A DNA stretch of 64,000 nt from Eudorina sp. 2006-703-Eu-15 (Eukaryota; Chlorophyta; Chlorophyceae; Chlamydomonadales; Volvocaceae): positions 764,501 through 828,500 of the forward strand of contig BDSI01000049.1 in NCBI GenBank assembly GCA_003117195.1, given 5' to 3'. The number at the start of each line of letters is the position of its first letter. Positions within the stretch are counted from its first letter, which is position 1. A program made the translations under genes and the position numbers. The notes under the pieces are model-generated. The model saw only the letters and a program-made list of their open reading frames with translations, made no database searches and was not told where the DNA came from. Of the stretch, positions 12,001-24,000 are shown piece by piece.

Positions 12001-15000
12001 TTGTTCTGACCTGCGTTTATGTACGGCAACTGCCCGGCAGACACCCGGTGTCACCGAGGTGGTTGCATGGGGAAGCTCTGAAGGGGGACACCTGCGACAC
12101 CTACGGCATCAACGGCATGTACTGCATGCACTGCATGTACTGCCTCTGCACGCCGCGCACCGCGAACCTCGGCTGCTCCAGACCCGACCGTTTCGGTGGC
12201 TCGCAGAGCGGAAGGACATCAAATGGCTCGCGACCGCAGCCGCATCCGTGCAGTCCGACCACCTCTCCGCGACCCCAACACCCGCTCCCTCATTTTCCTT
12301 GCCTTCCGTACCACCCGGTGACGCGTGTGATTCTCCGCTTGTCACCCCTGCCCTCATGAAGCGCCTCCGTCCCCGGGCCGGCCATGCCGACTGTCGCAGG
12401 TGGCTCTGTCCAACACTACTCCTCGGACAACACGCTGAACGCCGCGCCGCACTTCCAATCCCACCAGCTGCCCCGGGGCCCCGGCGCAAGCGGCGGCATT
12501 GGCGTCGGCGGGGGCAGCTCCGGTACCGTGCCCCTTCAGCGCCGCAGCAGCATAATCACGACAAGCGCCTCGGTGCCGTACGATCTGGAGACCGCCAACT
12601 CATTGCCCGTCGAGACCACTCACGGCCCCAGCCTCACGATGGGTCCGGCGCACCACGCCGCAGCCGCCTCGGGACAGCTCTACCGGACCAACTCCAATGG
12701 CAGCACCCTTTATTCGGGCCTTACGGAGGAGGTCCCGCTGGCGGCCGCAGTGCCGCTCGGCCAGTCGACCCCGTCGGGCCCTGGGCCCTGCAGCGGTCCA
12801 GGGATGCTGCCCGAGGGCCCTCCCATGTCCGCAGAGAACACCGCCTCCACCACGTCGCTGTACCACACCCCGGGATCCACGGGTCAACTGACGGGGTCGG
12901 GGTTTTCGACCATGGGCATCTACGTGGGTGGAAACCAAGCGGCGGGTGGCGGGGTGGGCGCGGGCACGGCGGGGAGTGAGTTGGGCGGTGGCGGTGGTGG
13001 AGCGGCCGCGGGTGGGCCTGGGATGCCCGGTGGCCGGCCGCTGCCGCTGGGGGCGCCGCAGCTGCAGCAGCACCTGCAGCAGCTGCACCAGCACCAGCAG
13101 CAGATGCAGCTGCAGCAGGCGGCGGCGCAGCAGCACCAGCACCCCCAGCAGGGGCAGGGGCAGGGGCAGCGACTGCTGGCTGGCGCTGGCAGCGGGGGCG
13201 TTGGGGGACAGGCGGCGGGCGGTCTGTCACAGCAGCCGCATGGCCTCGCGTCAGCACCCGGGGTGCGGCCACAGCTGAGCCTCAAAGCGCTGGTCGGCCA
13301 GAGCGGCAGCGGGGGGTCCGGGTCCGGATGGCCACAGCTGCCGCCGCAACAGCATGTCCAGCAGCACAGCGGGGGCATCGACTTCGGCCAGTCGGGCGCT
13401 ACCGCCTCTCTGGATGTGTCCGGCGCGCCACAGTCTTCCACGTTGGCCGTACACTCCACGCACCTCTTGGACATGACGACGGAGGACACGGAACAGTCAG
13501 GTGCGTGGGTGGGTGCGCCGCTGGGCCGCGTGGACATGGGTCCTGCGGTGAGCGAAGCGAGGTGGGTCCGACGGGGCAGGGCTCCGGTCTTCACACCTTT
13601 GTCCTACAAACTCTTTTTCTTAGCTGAGCAGCAAAGTAACCCGCCCGACCCAGACCAATCACCGGTACATGTGTTTGCGCCCGTGCAGCTCTGGATCTGC
13701 CCGTCGAATCCCCTGAATCCCCTGAATTCCCCTTATTCGTTGCCCTCACAGGTGGCCTAAGCGGCTGGGGCTCCACGACACTGGGTCAGGGCAGCACTGC
13801 TGGCAGCCGCGAGGGCGCGGGTATGAATTCGTACCCCCAGCAGCACCAACAGCAGCACCAGCAAGCAAAGCCAGGGCTGTCTCTCGGACCCGTGGGTCCG
13901 TTCAGCACGAGCGCGGGTCTCCGGGCGAACCTACAGCGCAGCGGCGTCAGTGCGGCCATCCAAGAGGACGCTGCTGCGGCGGCGGCGGCGGCACAGCAGG
14001 CCGCAGCAGCGGCTGTGGCAGCTGACCAGGTACGGCAGCAGGTGCAACAGCTGCAGCTGGGCGGTCCGGGGGTCGAGCTTTGCCCGCAGCAGCAGCAGCA
14101 GCACCACACGGGAGTGGGCCAACCGGGAGTTCATGACTCGGCAGCTGCCGCGGCTGCGGCTGCTGCTGCGGGCGTTCTGGGGGCTTCCATCAGTGACGGC
14201 GGTTTGCAGCAGGTGGGGGCTGGTTTTTAGGATCGAAGGGGGCCTGTGTGGCTGTCAGACATGCGCCACACAAACCCACAGAATTCTACACATACACACA
14301 CAGGGTTTCTTTTGCAAACACACACACACAGCTCTCCTTGAACACACTCATCTCATCCATCCGCGCCTTTTTGTTTCGTCAGGGCGTTTCATTGGGCGTT
14401 TCGTGTGCATACGGTCAGTGCTGACGAGCATGGGGTAGGTACCATGCAGCCAGGACATGTGGACATCGCGCACGCCGCCAGCCTCTTTTAGGTAAAACGC
14501 TCATCGGGTTGACTGCGCAAACCGCGCACACGCATATGCACGGCGTCCCGTAAGTGATGCCCCTCGCACCCACCATCACCACCTGGCCGCCGCCGTGTCC
14601 CACAGGCCATCTTCGCCGAAGCGTCCGGAAGGCCGGGCTTCCGGCGCGTCGTCAACCTGAGCCAGCTGCCGCCGGGCGCAGCGGACCTGTCCGGCTTCGC
14701 GGACGCCGCCGCCGGCCGCATCGACCCTGACGTCGAAATGCTACTGCTGTCGTCGCTGCAGCTACAGCTCAGCCACGCAGGTGTGGTTGGACACCCCGTG
14801 GCGGCTTCCTTTCCGCTCCGGAACTGGCTCCGGCAGGCTCTCCAGGGCCGCGCCCAGGCAGCGACCCGGTCCTTCTTGCTAGACCTTTTGGCTCAGTACA
14901 TGCCCCCCAGTCAGCTGACAGTGCTGCGGCGCCTCCTGGACTGCTTAGACGATGCGGGGGCGCTTCTCAGCTGCTTTGCGGGCCAGGGCATGGGCGTGGG

Positions 15001-15106
15001 CGCGGTGTCGCCAGCGCCCGGTGGACACGTCAGCGGTGCCGCGGCGGGCGCGGCCTCCGGACTGGGCGGAGCCTCGGGCGGCGGAAATAACGTGGGGGCC
15101 CCCTGA
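9093..15106 (+). CDS. Plant-type RR-TZF tandem CCCH zinc-finger protein
   Basis: Seven exons join in phase: 9093-9155, 9350-9481, 10330-10403, 10980-11602, 12400-13500, 13752-14212 and 14606-15106 (TGA), 984 residues. The N-terminus carries the arginine-rich element (CTKTYAHSWSSCPCAH, then PGETARRRDP), followed by the TZF pair spaced exactly C-x8-C-x5-C-x3-H-x16-C-x5-C-x4-C-x3-H, the plant RR-TZF pattern, including GCPAGDACGYAH and CTYGSQCTRPSCFFAH. In plants this family binds mRNA and controls turnover and stress responses in cytoplasmic granules; that role is inferred. The rest is low complexity with Gln, Ala and Gly runs, ending in a helical region (FLLDLLAQYMPPSQLTVLRR). The ATG at 9093 is chosen because an in-frame TGA lies just upstream at 9072. 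A further short intron at about 14779-14838 is possible. Confidence 0.88.
9609..9887 (+). repeat. GCAGCAR-type trinucleotide array in TZF intron 2
   Basis: About 280 bp built from imperfect CAG, CAA and GGC triplets. It lies between the exon ending at 9481 and the exon starting at 10330. It is open in several frames on both strands, but conserved zinc-finger coding continues only when the segment is removed as intron. Confidence 0.8.
10520..10538 (+). repeat. (GT)n dinucleotide run
   Basis: Short GT microsatellite inside the third intron of the TZF gene. Confidence 0.7.
11448..11506 (+). repeat. CTGCAGCAG in-frame repeat (polyglutamine/leucine)
   Basis: Alternating CTGCAGCAG units inside exon 4 of the TZF gene encode a repeating Leu-Gln-Gln pattern. 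Related CAG-rich stretches sit at 11112-11170, 13060-13150 and 13830-13862 of the same protein. Confidence 0.85.
11751..11806 (+). repeat. 16-bp minisatellite in TZF intron
   Basis: Three adjacent copies of a unit AGCTGCTCCCATGGCR and partial flanking copies, in the intron between exons ending at 11602 and starting at 12400. Confidence 0.85.
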
Positions 15107-15200
15107 GGCAAGTCGTACTCCCTCTAGAGGCAAGTCGTACTCCCTCTAGAGGCAAGTCGTACTCCTGGCCGGCAAGTCGTACTCTTGGAGGCAATTCGCA
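15107..15200 (+). repeat. 22-bp minisatellite directly after TZF stop
   Basis: The unit GGCAAGTCGTACTCCCTCTA is repeated from base 1 after the stop codon: two near-identical copies, then progressively diverged and shortened copies up to about 15200. It would lie in the 3' UTR of the TZF transcript. Confidence 0.8.
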
Positions 15201-18200
15201 TTCTTGAGGCTAGTCACCAACCGCCGGAGGGTACCTCATCACGCACCTATAGGTAGCGGTCTTCTATTCATAACTGCGCGTGGAGCGAGGGTTACTACAT
15301 TTGACCGTACACGTGCTCTGAAACCCCAGTGAGGACATGCAGCTGGTGGTTGGCGGCTGAGGGGGGAGGGGCTGACGCTGGGGGCTGAGGTGCCCCCAAA
15401 CCCGCGGGTCCGGGGACGGCGGCCGAGGATGTTGTGCGGGTGGCAGTGACGGTGCCAGCCATGTCGTACAGCATCGGGAGGTGGAGGAAGCCGTGGAGCG
15501 TTGGGGCGTCACGGCTGCTCACACAGTCAATGCAGCGCGCGATGTGGTGGAATCAAGCTGGACGATGCGTCCAGGGAGGGGAGAACGGACGGAGGGAGGA
15601 GGAAGGGATGGACAACTGGTGGGCGTTAAGAGGCTGGCCTGCTGCGCGGGCAGTACGGACATTGCTGTTCCGCCTTACCTCACAGCCAGCGGCGGAGGAC
15701 GGGGGGAGGGAGCCATTGGTGTGAGGAGAGAGGGACGCAGGCCAAAATAAGGCCCCTGGGGCGTTCCACAGCGGGTTTGTGGGGCTGATTTACCCAGAGA
15801 GCCGGGTCGTCGCGCAGCGCTGTCCATCGGACGACCTAGCGCTCGGGCATATTCCCTTTTGTTGTTGCATTCCACTGGACGGCCAATCGGCACGCCTGCA
15901 TATATTTCGTCGTATTTCAACCCCGCGGGAGATGACTCCTCCGAGCGCCGGCCGGGGAGTTCCGGCCGCTGTCTGTCCGCGTCTGTCGGTCTCCCACCGA
16001 CTGACTGTTTCTTATGCATATGCGGGTTCTGGAGGCCCTCTGAAGGGCATCGAGCGGGGCCGCCTGTAGCTTTGACGCTTGAGGACGCGTTTTGGCTGGT
16101 GCGCGCGGGGTGCTGCGCCTCGGCGCTGTGTGCTGCGCTCTGTGCTGAGGGCTCGCTGGTCGTCCTGTGCTGCGCTGTGCTGTGCTGTGCTGCGGTTGCG
16201 GTTTGCAAATTCGCCGAGCTCGGCACCCTCGGCGCACTGGTTGTGGCGGGCGAGCCAAGACGCACAAGGAGGTAGAGGAGGATGCGTTTGCGGCCTCGAC
16301 TTAGGGCCACGGGAAGCGGTTTTGCGCGGGGCTGCTCTGCAGGTGGGGTCGGGGGGCGCAGGCAACTTGGCTGCAACGCGTGCTGCCTGCGCCAGGAATG
16401 CCAGCGAGGTCACGAACGCGTGATGGTTTCGGAGGCTTGGCGGTCGCGCTGCTGCCCCTGCTACTGCGGTTGCTCCTGCTACGCGCACATGCGCATGTTG
16501 ATGCAGGGCGAGCGAGCGAGTCGTCTTATACCCCGTTATTGCCCGAATGCGCTCGCGCGCGCGCCTCTTGTGCGTGCTTGTTTGCGTGTGTGCGCGCGTG
16601 CGTGTGTTTCAAAGCGCGGCACACGGACGCTCCGTGTGCTTCCCGTGTGCTCCCCCACAAAAAGAAAGAAAACATAAAGCGGACACCGCCGCCGCCGCGT
16701 GGAATCGAAGCGGCGGGGCATGCGGTGCTCAAGTTTGGTGCATCACAGCTCTTCTCTGTGCTCTTCGCGTTGGCCAGGGTCATCCCGGCGCTGTGTGCGC
16801 ATTCTCAATTAACCGCGTGCAGCCTAGGATAGCCGAGGTCGTCGCCGTGCGGGGTGCCGGGAGGTGCCTCCCGCCGGGCGGCCGCGGCCTGGCAAGCACC
16901 CGGGTCTGGGGGCCCGGTGGTGTTGGTGGTGACGGCGATGATGGGAGTCGTTGTGCTGGCAGCGGTCGGACCATGGGGGGGGGGAAATTGCAGTCTCAGC
17001 CACTGTGTTGCTCAGGGACGGACACACACAGGCGCTGCTGCAGGGATTCGTGAGGCGGTGGGTGGAGGATTGTCGTGTGGACAGGCGTGTCCATGGGGGA
17101 TTCATCCAGGGGGGGAAAGGCGAGGCCGCGTGCACGGCTCCCCTCCCGATGCATCAGTAACACGCGCGCCTCGTTGGCGCCGTTCCTAGGGTCGAGCACG
17201 AGTTTTCCGTGGCTCCGAAGATGGCTAGCTCCGTGTTTATCAAAGTCCTTAATACACAATTGGGCGTGCGGTCTGGAGCCGGGGCGCCAGCGTTCCAAAC
17301 CTCACCTGCTGCCCGCTGGCGCCGGCACGCCTGCACGAGGGAGGCAAGCACCCGGATGATAGCACCATGATATGGCCATACCCCGCAGGGCTGTGTGTGG
17401 CTGCAGTTTTTCTGACGATCTTGCCTCCCAAAGTACTTGAATCTCTGCGAGATCGGGGGCTTGGGCTGCTTCGTGGCTGCTCTGTTAGCATCGCACCCGA
17501 GGGCGGAGGCCCTCGGGTGTCTCCAGACCGGCAGCCACAGGCAGCCATCGGTATTGCTCGGCGGGTCGGTTTGCAGGTCGGTTGGTGTGTGAGTGGCTGG
17601 AGTTGAAGTTAGAGAAGGGGCCGAGCCGTCTTGGAACCCCATTTAAGGCATCGGCGCATATGTCCTTCATACACCTTATGATTTTATTCCAATCATGAGC
17701 CTTATGAGCACGGTGTCGGGGTGGTGCCGGGAGCAGAGACGCTGGCAATCAGCTGGTGAGTGTGTTGTCGCCAGGACGCATTCGCTGGCATAGCTGGACT
17801 CAGTCACCGATTCACGGCATCGGTGGCGAACTTGTCACAGGTTGGGTGGATGCGGTAAAGTCCCCTGGAGGGAACAGAACGTGCGCGCAGCTAGCCTCCA
17901 TAGTCTCCGCGCACATCCCTTCGCTAGAAGGTCAAGCTCGCGGTTGCGCACTTGAAAGAGGTGTATGTTCGCAGCAGCCCACGCCGTGCTGCGGCGCAAC
18001 GCAACGCACAATGCCACCACATCGAATGCATAATTGCACTGACGAGGATGGGTCGTCGAGGAGGCCGTCGCGGCGTGGTTTTATGAGATAGGGACGATCG
18101 GTCTGTGGGTCAGTACGTTGGTTTGTCGGTGGGTCAAGACACTTGGAGAACGACGACCACGCGTCAAAGCGCCTATGAAGCCCCGAGGGCGTGAAGGCGC

Positions 18201-19649
18201 GCGCAGATGTGTTCGCACAGGCGCGTGTGCCAGGTTGCGTGTGGGGTCCGGGGGCTGCGGACCCGGGTGCGTTAGGGGGTGCGCCCGAGCGCGTTTTTGG
18301 CAGCAGGGCACCAGCAAGCGCATTCCGGAGCCGGAGATACCCGTACGACATACCCTGTGTGCCATTGTGCTTTTCAATGGGACGCGACCAGTCACGCGTC
18401 GCGCTGGGCGTGATACCCCCGTCTCCCTGCATCTAGCATGGTAAACCACTGTTATGTCAGGCGCGATGGCGTCTGCATGTGTGTTTAGAACAGGAACCCG
18501 CGTGTGTGTGTTTGGGCGTGTGTGTGTTAGCGCGCATAAAGGGTCTTGTGTGTGTGTATACGCGTGTAGAGTTGGGGGTGTACGCCTGGTTGTGGCATAC
18601 GATTGCCGGGGCGGTCGCCAGGCGGAGTTGTACGGGTGAGGATGCTCCTGTGGCGTTCGTTGGCGGCTGGAGGTTGTACGTCACCCAACCGCGCGCGCAG
18701 CGTCAGCTGCTGTGGAATCCCGCATGTCGGCACTGTTCCGCATGACTGTCCCGTCGCGTTGCTTTGGTGCTTCCTCGTGTGCCAGAACGGGCCAGCGGCT
18801 AGGGCTCGTCCTGATCCGGGGAGCGGGAGCAGCGAGGTGAGGTGCAAGTACCGGCTCCGCTTCCCGGCCGCGGAGGTGTGATGCTGGCTACTGGGGTTGC
18901 AGGGGGCTGGTGCACTGGCCGCCCGCCGGTCGCGCCGGTTCCGCCAACCGGGGCGTTTCTTGCGCCACAAGGCCCAGCGGGCTGTTGCTACTTTGTTAGT
19001 TGACTAGTATGTGTGCGCGAATACAGGGGCGCGGGCAGTCGGGAAGTATGTCGGATGTGTATCGTTTTGCCGGGATGTTATGACTCAACGCGACTTGGAC
19101 GGTTGGCACTGCGGCCGGCCGTTCGAGGGCAGGCGCCCGGGAGGTGTTCCTCCTGGCATCCGAATGGCTGACGTCGGATGGAGATGCATGGCTCGCTTCG
19201 GATGGAAGTGCATGGTTAGGCCGCATGGTTAGGCTGATTGTTACTGCTCTCAGTGCAGGAAATCGCAACAGATCCTCCCCAAGAGATGCGCCCGAGGGCT
19301 CCCTCCGCGGCCCCTGGATGGGAGGCCGGGGGGTCCCTGCGTGAGGTTTTGCGGGCTCGGACTTTGGCGCAGCTGGCGTGCCGCAACGAGGTGGTTTGGG
19401 ACTTGGACCCCGTAGGGACGCATAGCTGTTCAAGGGTTTCCGTGTTATCGGCGCCACTCTCTGTCGTTCCTACCCTGCGGCGACTAGGCGGACCCCACGC
19501 ATGTCAGGGTGGGCGAGAACCGTCACCACCCGGCCAGCAAGTGTGTGTGTGTATGTGTTACATGGTTGGGGGTGCGTAACCCCATACCTGCACATACCCA
19601 TACGAGCCGGAGGCCCAAGGGCAAAAAAACGCCCAAAAGCACTGGTTTG
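15201..19649. other. Gene-poor GC-rich region with simple repeats
   Basis: No exon chain with conserved protein content was found on either strand. Simple-sequence patches include TGTGC-type repeats near 16155-16196 and GTGTGT-rich stretches near 16580-16610 and 18478-18565. Several open frames of 100-230 codons exist but are low-complexity and occur opposite each other, as expected by chance in GC-rich DNA. A lineage-specific gene could be missed here. Confidence 0.5.
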
Positions 19650-20310
19650 CAATACCGCATTAACAGGAGTCGACGAGACTAGCGCCCAAAGGCACGATAG
19701 AATTACGGTGACCCCACATGCGCTCCAACATCTTTGCCAAACGAGCCGGATCCCAGGCCATCGCCTCCCTCATAGTGTTAGGGCGGTGAAACCCTTCCTC
19801 TGCGTGTATTGCATCATAAGCCGGGCAGTCGAGTAGAACATGCTTCTCATCTTCAATCTGGTCTTCAGAGGGGCAGCAACGGCAGACCCGTTGTCCTCTA
19901 GGGACATGGTGCCTACCCCTCCGCGCCCTGTTAGACTCAAGTGCCCAACAACAAAGCCTGAATTGCATTAGCTTCCGGTGCGCAGAACGGGGGATAAAAA
20001 CTGCAGCGTGCGGTTGCCACATAACGGCCGCCGCACCCATAAACGACAGGCCAGTAAGTGGACGCGGTTCAGCAGCAAGCTATGTGCGAGGAAGTACGGT
20101 ATCCGGATCCCGGCCTTCCTCAGATGGTGTAGCCCCGGCAGATAAGAGAGTGTTTGGTGAAAGCAGCTACAGTGCGGGCCATCTGGACAGATCTGGTTAG
20201 CCAACAGGCTATTTTCGGGGGTGTGTGATCTATCCGGATCTATCTTCCTTGCAACGGATACGTCCGGCGCGTCCGGATCCAGAGAGTGAGGAATCCTTGT
20301 TTCTGGCACA
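19650..20310 (-). mobile_element. Degenerate non-LTR retrotransposon (LINE) 3' fragment
   Basis: The reverse strand of 19660-20040 encodes a 126-residue open frame containing RLCCWALESNRARRGRHHVP, then CRCC and HVLLDCPAYDAI. This is the Cys-Cys...His-Cys cluster (zf-RVT type) that follows the reverse transcriptase in many plant and algal LINEs. Upstream on the same strand (20040-20310) a second frame with HLRKAGIRIPYFLAHSLLLN looks like the preceding part, shifted in frame. No reverse-transcriptase catalytic motif is present, so this is a truncated, inactive remnant. Confidence 0.6.
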
Positions 20311-21032
20311 CAGGGGCAGTCGAGCCTGCATCAGAGGGAAGCTGGTGAAAGATCATGGACAGAATATTGAAAGGGGTACTGCAGAGGATTCAGGTCAGAC
20401 CCTATGGTAGTATGGGGACCATTACAGGGACTTTCATGTGCGTATCCTCTTATGTATTTCTAGCTATGTATTTTACGTGCAGTGGAATTGGTTATGTTGT
20501 GTCCCTTTTGGCCGATGGGCCGTCGAGGTAGCAACAACTATCTCGGCGATTGGCGAGGTGGTATCGGTATAATGTATAGGCAATTCTCTGCAACCGGGAC
20601 GGAAGGCATCGCTAGCTCGCGTTCTGCGGTAGCTCAAGTGCGTAGTGTTCCTGCACGACCTTGCAGCAGGGACCATTAAACCCTGAAAGGCCCTGACCAT
20701 GTTGCTCAAATAATTTATTTTATCTTGATATGTCAGCACACGTGGTATGCTTACTTTACTGATACAGTTGACGTTCCTATCTGTTGGCCCAAGGAGTACC
20801 TATGACACTGCTGGTGATCAATGCTTTCTCCAATTCCCGTCATTGCGAATTAATGAGGAGATGGTGTCCTACCTATATCGTCTGACGACGCTCGTTCTGC
20901 ACGTTCGTTCCGTTCGTTCTGTGCACAAGTTGCGCACGTGCAAGCAACGCCGAACCTCGCCGAAGAAATCCTGGCACCAGACGACGCCAATGCAAATGTA
21001 GTGCGTTATAGCAGTATCAACTTCCCCTTCAA
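20311..21032. other. AT-richer spacer upstream of carrier gene
   Basis: No coding sequence recognised. This stretch should include the promoter and 5' UTR of the carrier gene starting at 21033; no clear TATA-like element can be assigned with confidence. Confidence 0.45.
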
Positions 21033-24000
21033 ATGTCTGATACCGCTCGTGAACCTTACAGCACCGCAAAGGCTTTTGCCATCAATCTGCGTGAAAGCTG
21101 CCCGCGATCAGCCAATGAAGCTCTGAGCATCTTTTGGAGCGGAGCTCTCGCAGGACTCGCACTCGAAGCAGGTGGGGCTGCTGACCCAGACCGATAGATG
21201 TTACTCGTGTTGTTCGGGGCTTTCGATTAGTCGGGTCCTCTCACATTCTCTTGGGTCCGAACGTTGTGAGATGAGAGTTACTTCAGGAAAATTCAATGGC
21301 CCGACATGTGCCACAGGGTGGCCCTTGTACTCCCTTGTATGGAAGCTCTGTCACAGACCACGCCCAAACTGGGCGTGACCCGACGCCGCATCTATCGTGT
21401 CTGTGCTCGTCAATCCCCGATCACCTGGATCCCAACCTCTCCCTTGCCCATGTTGTTCCCTCGGGGCCTCCAGGGGTTCATGGCGCCCGTGTACTCCAGA
21501 GTCGGCACCGAGAGCTGCGAGCCGGGCACCCTCTCGGTTCATTGAAGCTCAAATGGTAAGCCGGTCAGCATTTCTACTCCATGAGTGGTCCCCGCGACAG
21601 AGGCCTGAAGGTCGCAAATTTGGATGGCATCTATCGCACAGCACATCCCGACAGTCTATTTACACGCCCTGGCCATGCAGACCCTAGTGACACGCCACGA
21701 TTATTGGCAGTTATCAAACGAAGTGATACTACCATCAAATTGACTTTTGATGCACAAAGATTAAGAAAAACCGGTATCTGTTGATGTAAGCAAGTGGCTC
21801 TGGCGTGAGGAGTTCTCGCATTAGGCGCCGCCATTGATTTGATTGCGTTGTTTTCGTAACAAATTATCGTCGTGGTGACTTTCAAGAGTTGCAAGCGCCG
21901 TAACTGGGAACGTGCGTTAGTCACAGACACCCTTTTTGCCGTGACGTACGTGTATGATACGTTTCAACAGCATGGAGACGTGGTGTAACATTATTCGTGT
22001 CAATTTCTGCAATTTTTTATTAGCGTAAAAATAATGACATTTAGGATCGCGGCTGCGTGAAGCGCATCCCTTGGACCGAGCAGCGGCCGATGATCTTACC
22101 TGTTACGCACGCACAATTGAAAGCGCCCCTAACGGGCATGCACGTTATATCACCTTAAAACCACTCATGTGGGGCGCAGGTGGGTCACGGCGGCAATGGC
22201 ATCTGCTGCAGCCGTGCCTAAGGTGAGATCCCCTGGACGGCGGGCGGACTTCCACGGAAGCCGCCCGCACGCCGGTTGCGTGCCCGCGCTGTGGGTCCGT
22301 GCGCCCCCTGCTTCTGACATCTGCACATCGCCACGTGACGTTCTGGGTCGCCCCCTCCGGCTGGTCCAGACACGCCGCACATGCCACAGAGCCACACGCC
22401 GTGGGCCCGCCAACCACAGGTCGCAAACCCGAATGCGCGGATCTGTGTGTCGCATCTTCAGATGTGTAAAATTAAATATGGACGAGCGCTCGCAGAGGAA
22501 GTAGTGTACGCATATTCTTGTGCCATGTTCTTGGCCGCGCCGGCGTCGTACGCACTGACGCCCAACTGCCTCTGTCTGAAAGCGCTGCGGACGTGTGCTG
22601 CTGCCCCGTCGCACGGAAACTCCGAAAACATTTAATGAAGGAAACGTTGCATGGTGGACTACGACCCCGACCCGGGCGGTTCAACGGACCCATATGATAG
22701 CGCTGTCGGGGCCTCGTGTCCACAGCACCCACCAAGGACTGCGCACCCACTCACCACTGAGGGTGAAGTGCGTCTTTGTAGCCACTACCAGCCAACCACA
22801 CCACGGACTCCAGGCATTACGTCTCTTGGAAGCCGAGCCAGGCCCGCCCGACTAAGCGGCAGGGAAAGGAAAACCTGTCGAAACCCCGGAAAACTGTCAT
22901 CGCAGCTAGGTGGTCTTCGGTGCTGTGCCTCCCCACTTCTTGCATTCCAGGGCCCGTACCATGGCGCAGTGGGGACGTTGGCCGCCGGCAGCCTCTGGTC
23001 GGGCATCTTCGGGTCCGTGTATGTGCCCACACGCCTTGCAGTGGATGCCACTGCGCCCGCCGATCAGCCCGGCTGGGGCCCGGCGCTGGCCGCGGCGGCC
23101 GGCAGCCTCGCGTCCTCCTCCGTACGGGTGCCGCTGCAGGTGCGGCCGCCAGTTGCCCTTGCCCCAAACCGCGGCTGGTATGTGCGCTTGCAGCGGAGGG
23201 GGGCGTTGTTGCCGGGGCATTCAGACAGACACACCACCACCGCCACGCAAGGGTCCCGTGGCCAGAGGTATCTGCGGCCGGGCGGGCTAGTGGGATTTCG
23301 AAGTCACGGTGGATGGGTGTGACGCGTGTTATTATTAAGGATTTTACAGCGGACCCCGCGGGTCATCGGTGACTTCCTCACCATACACTGCATAAACGAA
23401 CTTGCGCCACCATGGCGCACCGGACAGGTGCTTGTTGATGAGCCCCTCCACCCTACGGCCCAAACGGCCCGATTGTGATAGTGGAGACCCGACCACAATA
23501 ATTGTTGGAGGGATAAGATGTTTTACCTTGTCCAGGGCCATTGGGCAAGCGCAGGCTGCCGGCATTACTTCCGGCGGGGCTGGGGCCTCGTGTGTTGAGG
23601 TTCATCTTGGCTATGACGCCGACGCATCTTCGGACCTCAGCTCCAGTTTCCGATCTGGACCTGCTGCTGCTGCCGCCGCCACTGTCCTGCTCCTGTGCGC
23701 ATTCATTCCTCCAGCTGGTCAAGGCCCGAATGGCGCGGCGCGAGTTCTTTTGCTCTCTCCAGGCGGTAAGGACTAAGCCGGGCGGGCATCCTGGGTGAGC
23801 TACGGTAGTAGGCAGCCGGCGCGTAGCTCTTGCATTTCTGCAGTGGTGCTCGTGACCACTCTGCAACCGAATCCTCCCGGGGCCGGACACGCATACACGT
23901 CACCCGGTGCCGGCGCGTTGAAAGGAGCGTGTGACTCGACAATCTCGCCATGCCGTACCGGCCGCCCCGTGACACGGGTTGAGGCGTGTCAGTTGGAAGC

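Noticed and set aside
15201..19649. Candidate genes on either strand, e.g. a reverse frame reading GKLVLDPRNGANEARVLLMH near 17160
   Set aside because: No splice-consistent neighbours, no family recognised, and competing open frames on the opposite strand.
21205..21690. Forward frames of 68-96 codons in carrier intron 1 as alternative exons
   Set aside because: Only the short segment 21522-21555 gives the carrier motif with correct phase; the longer frames have no carrier features.
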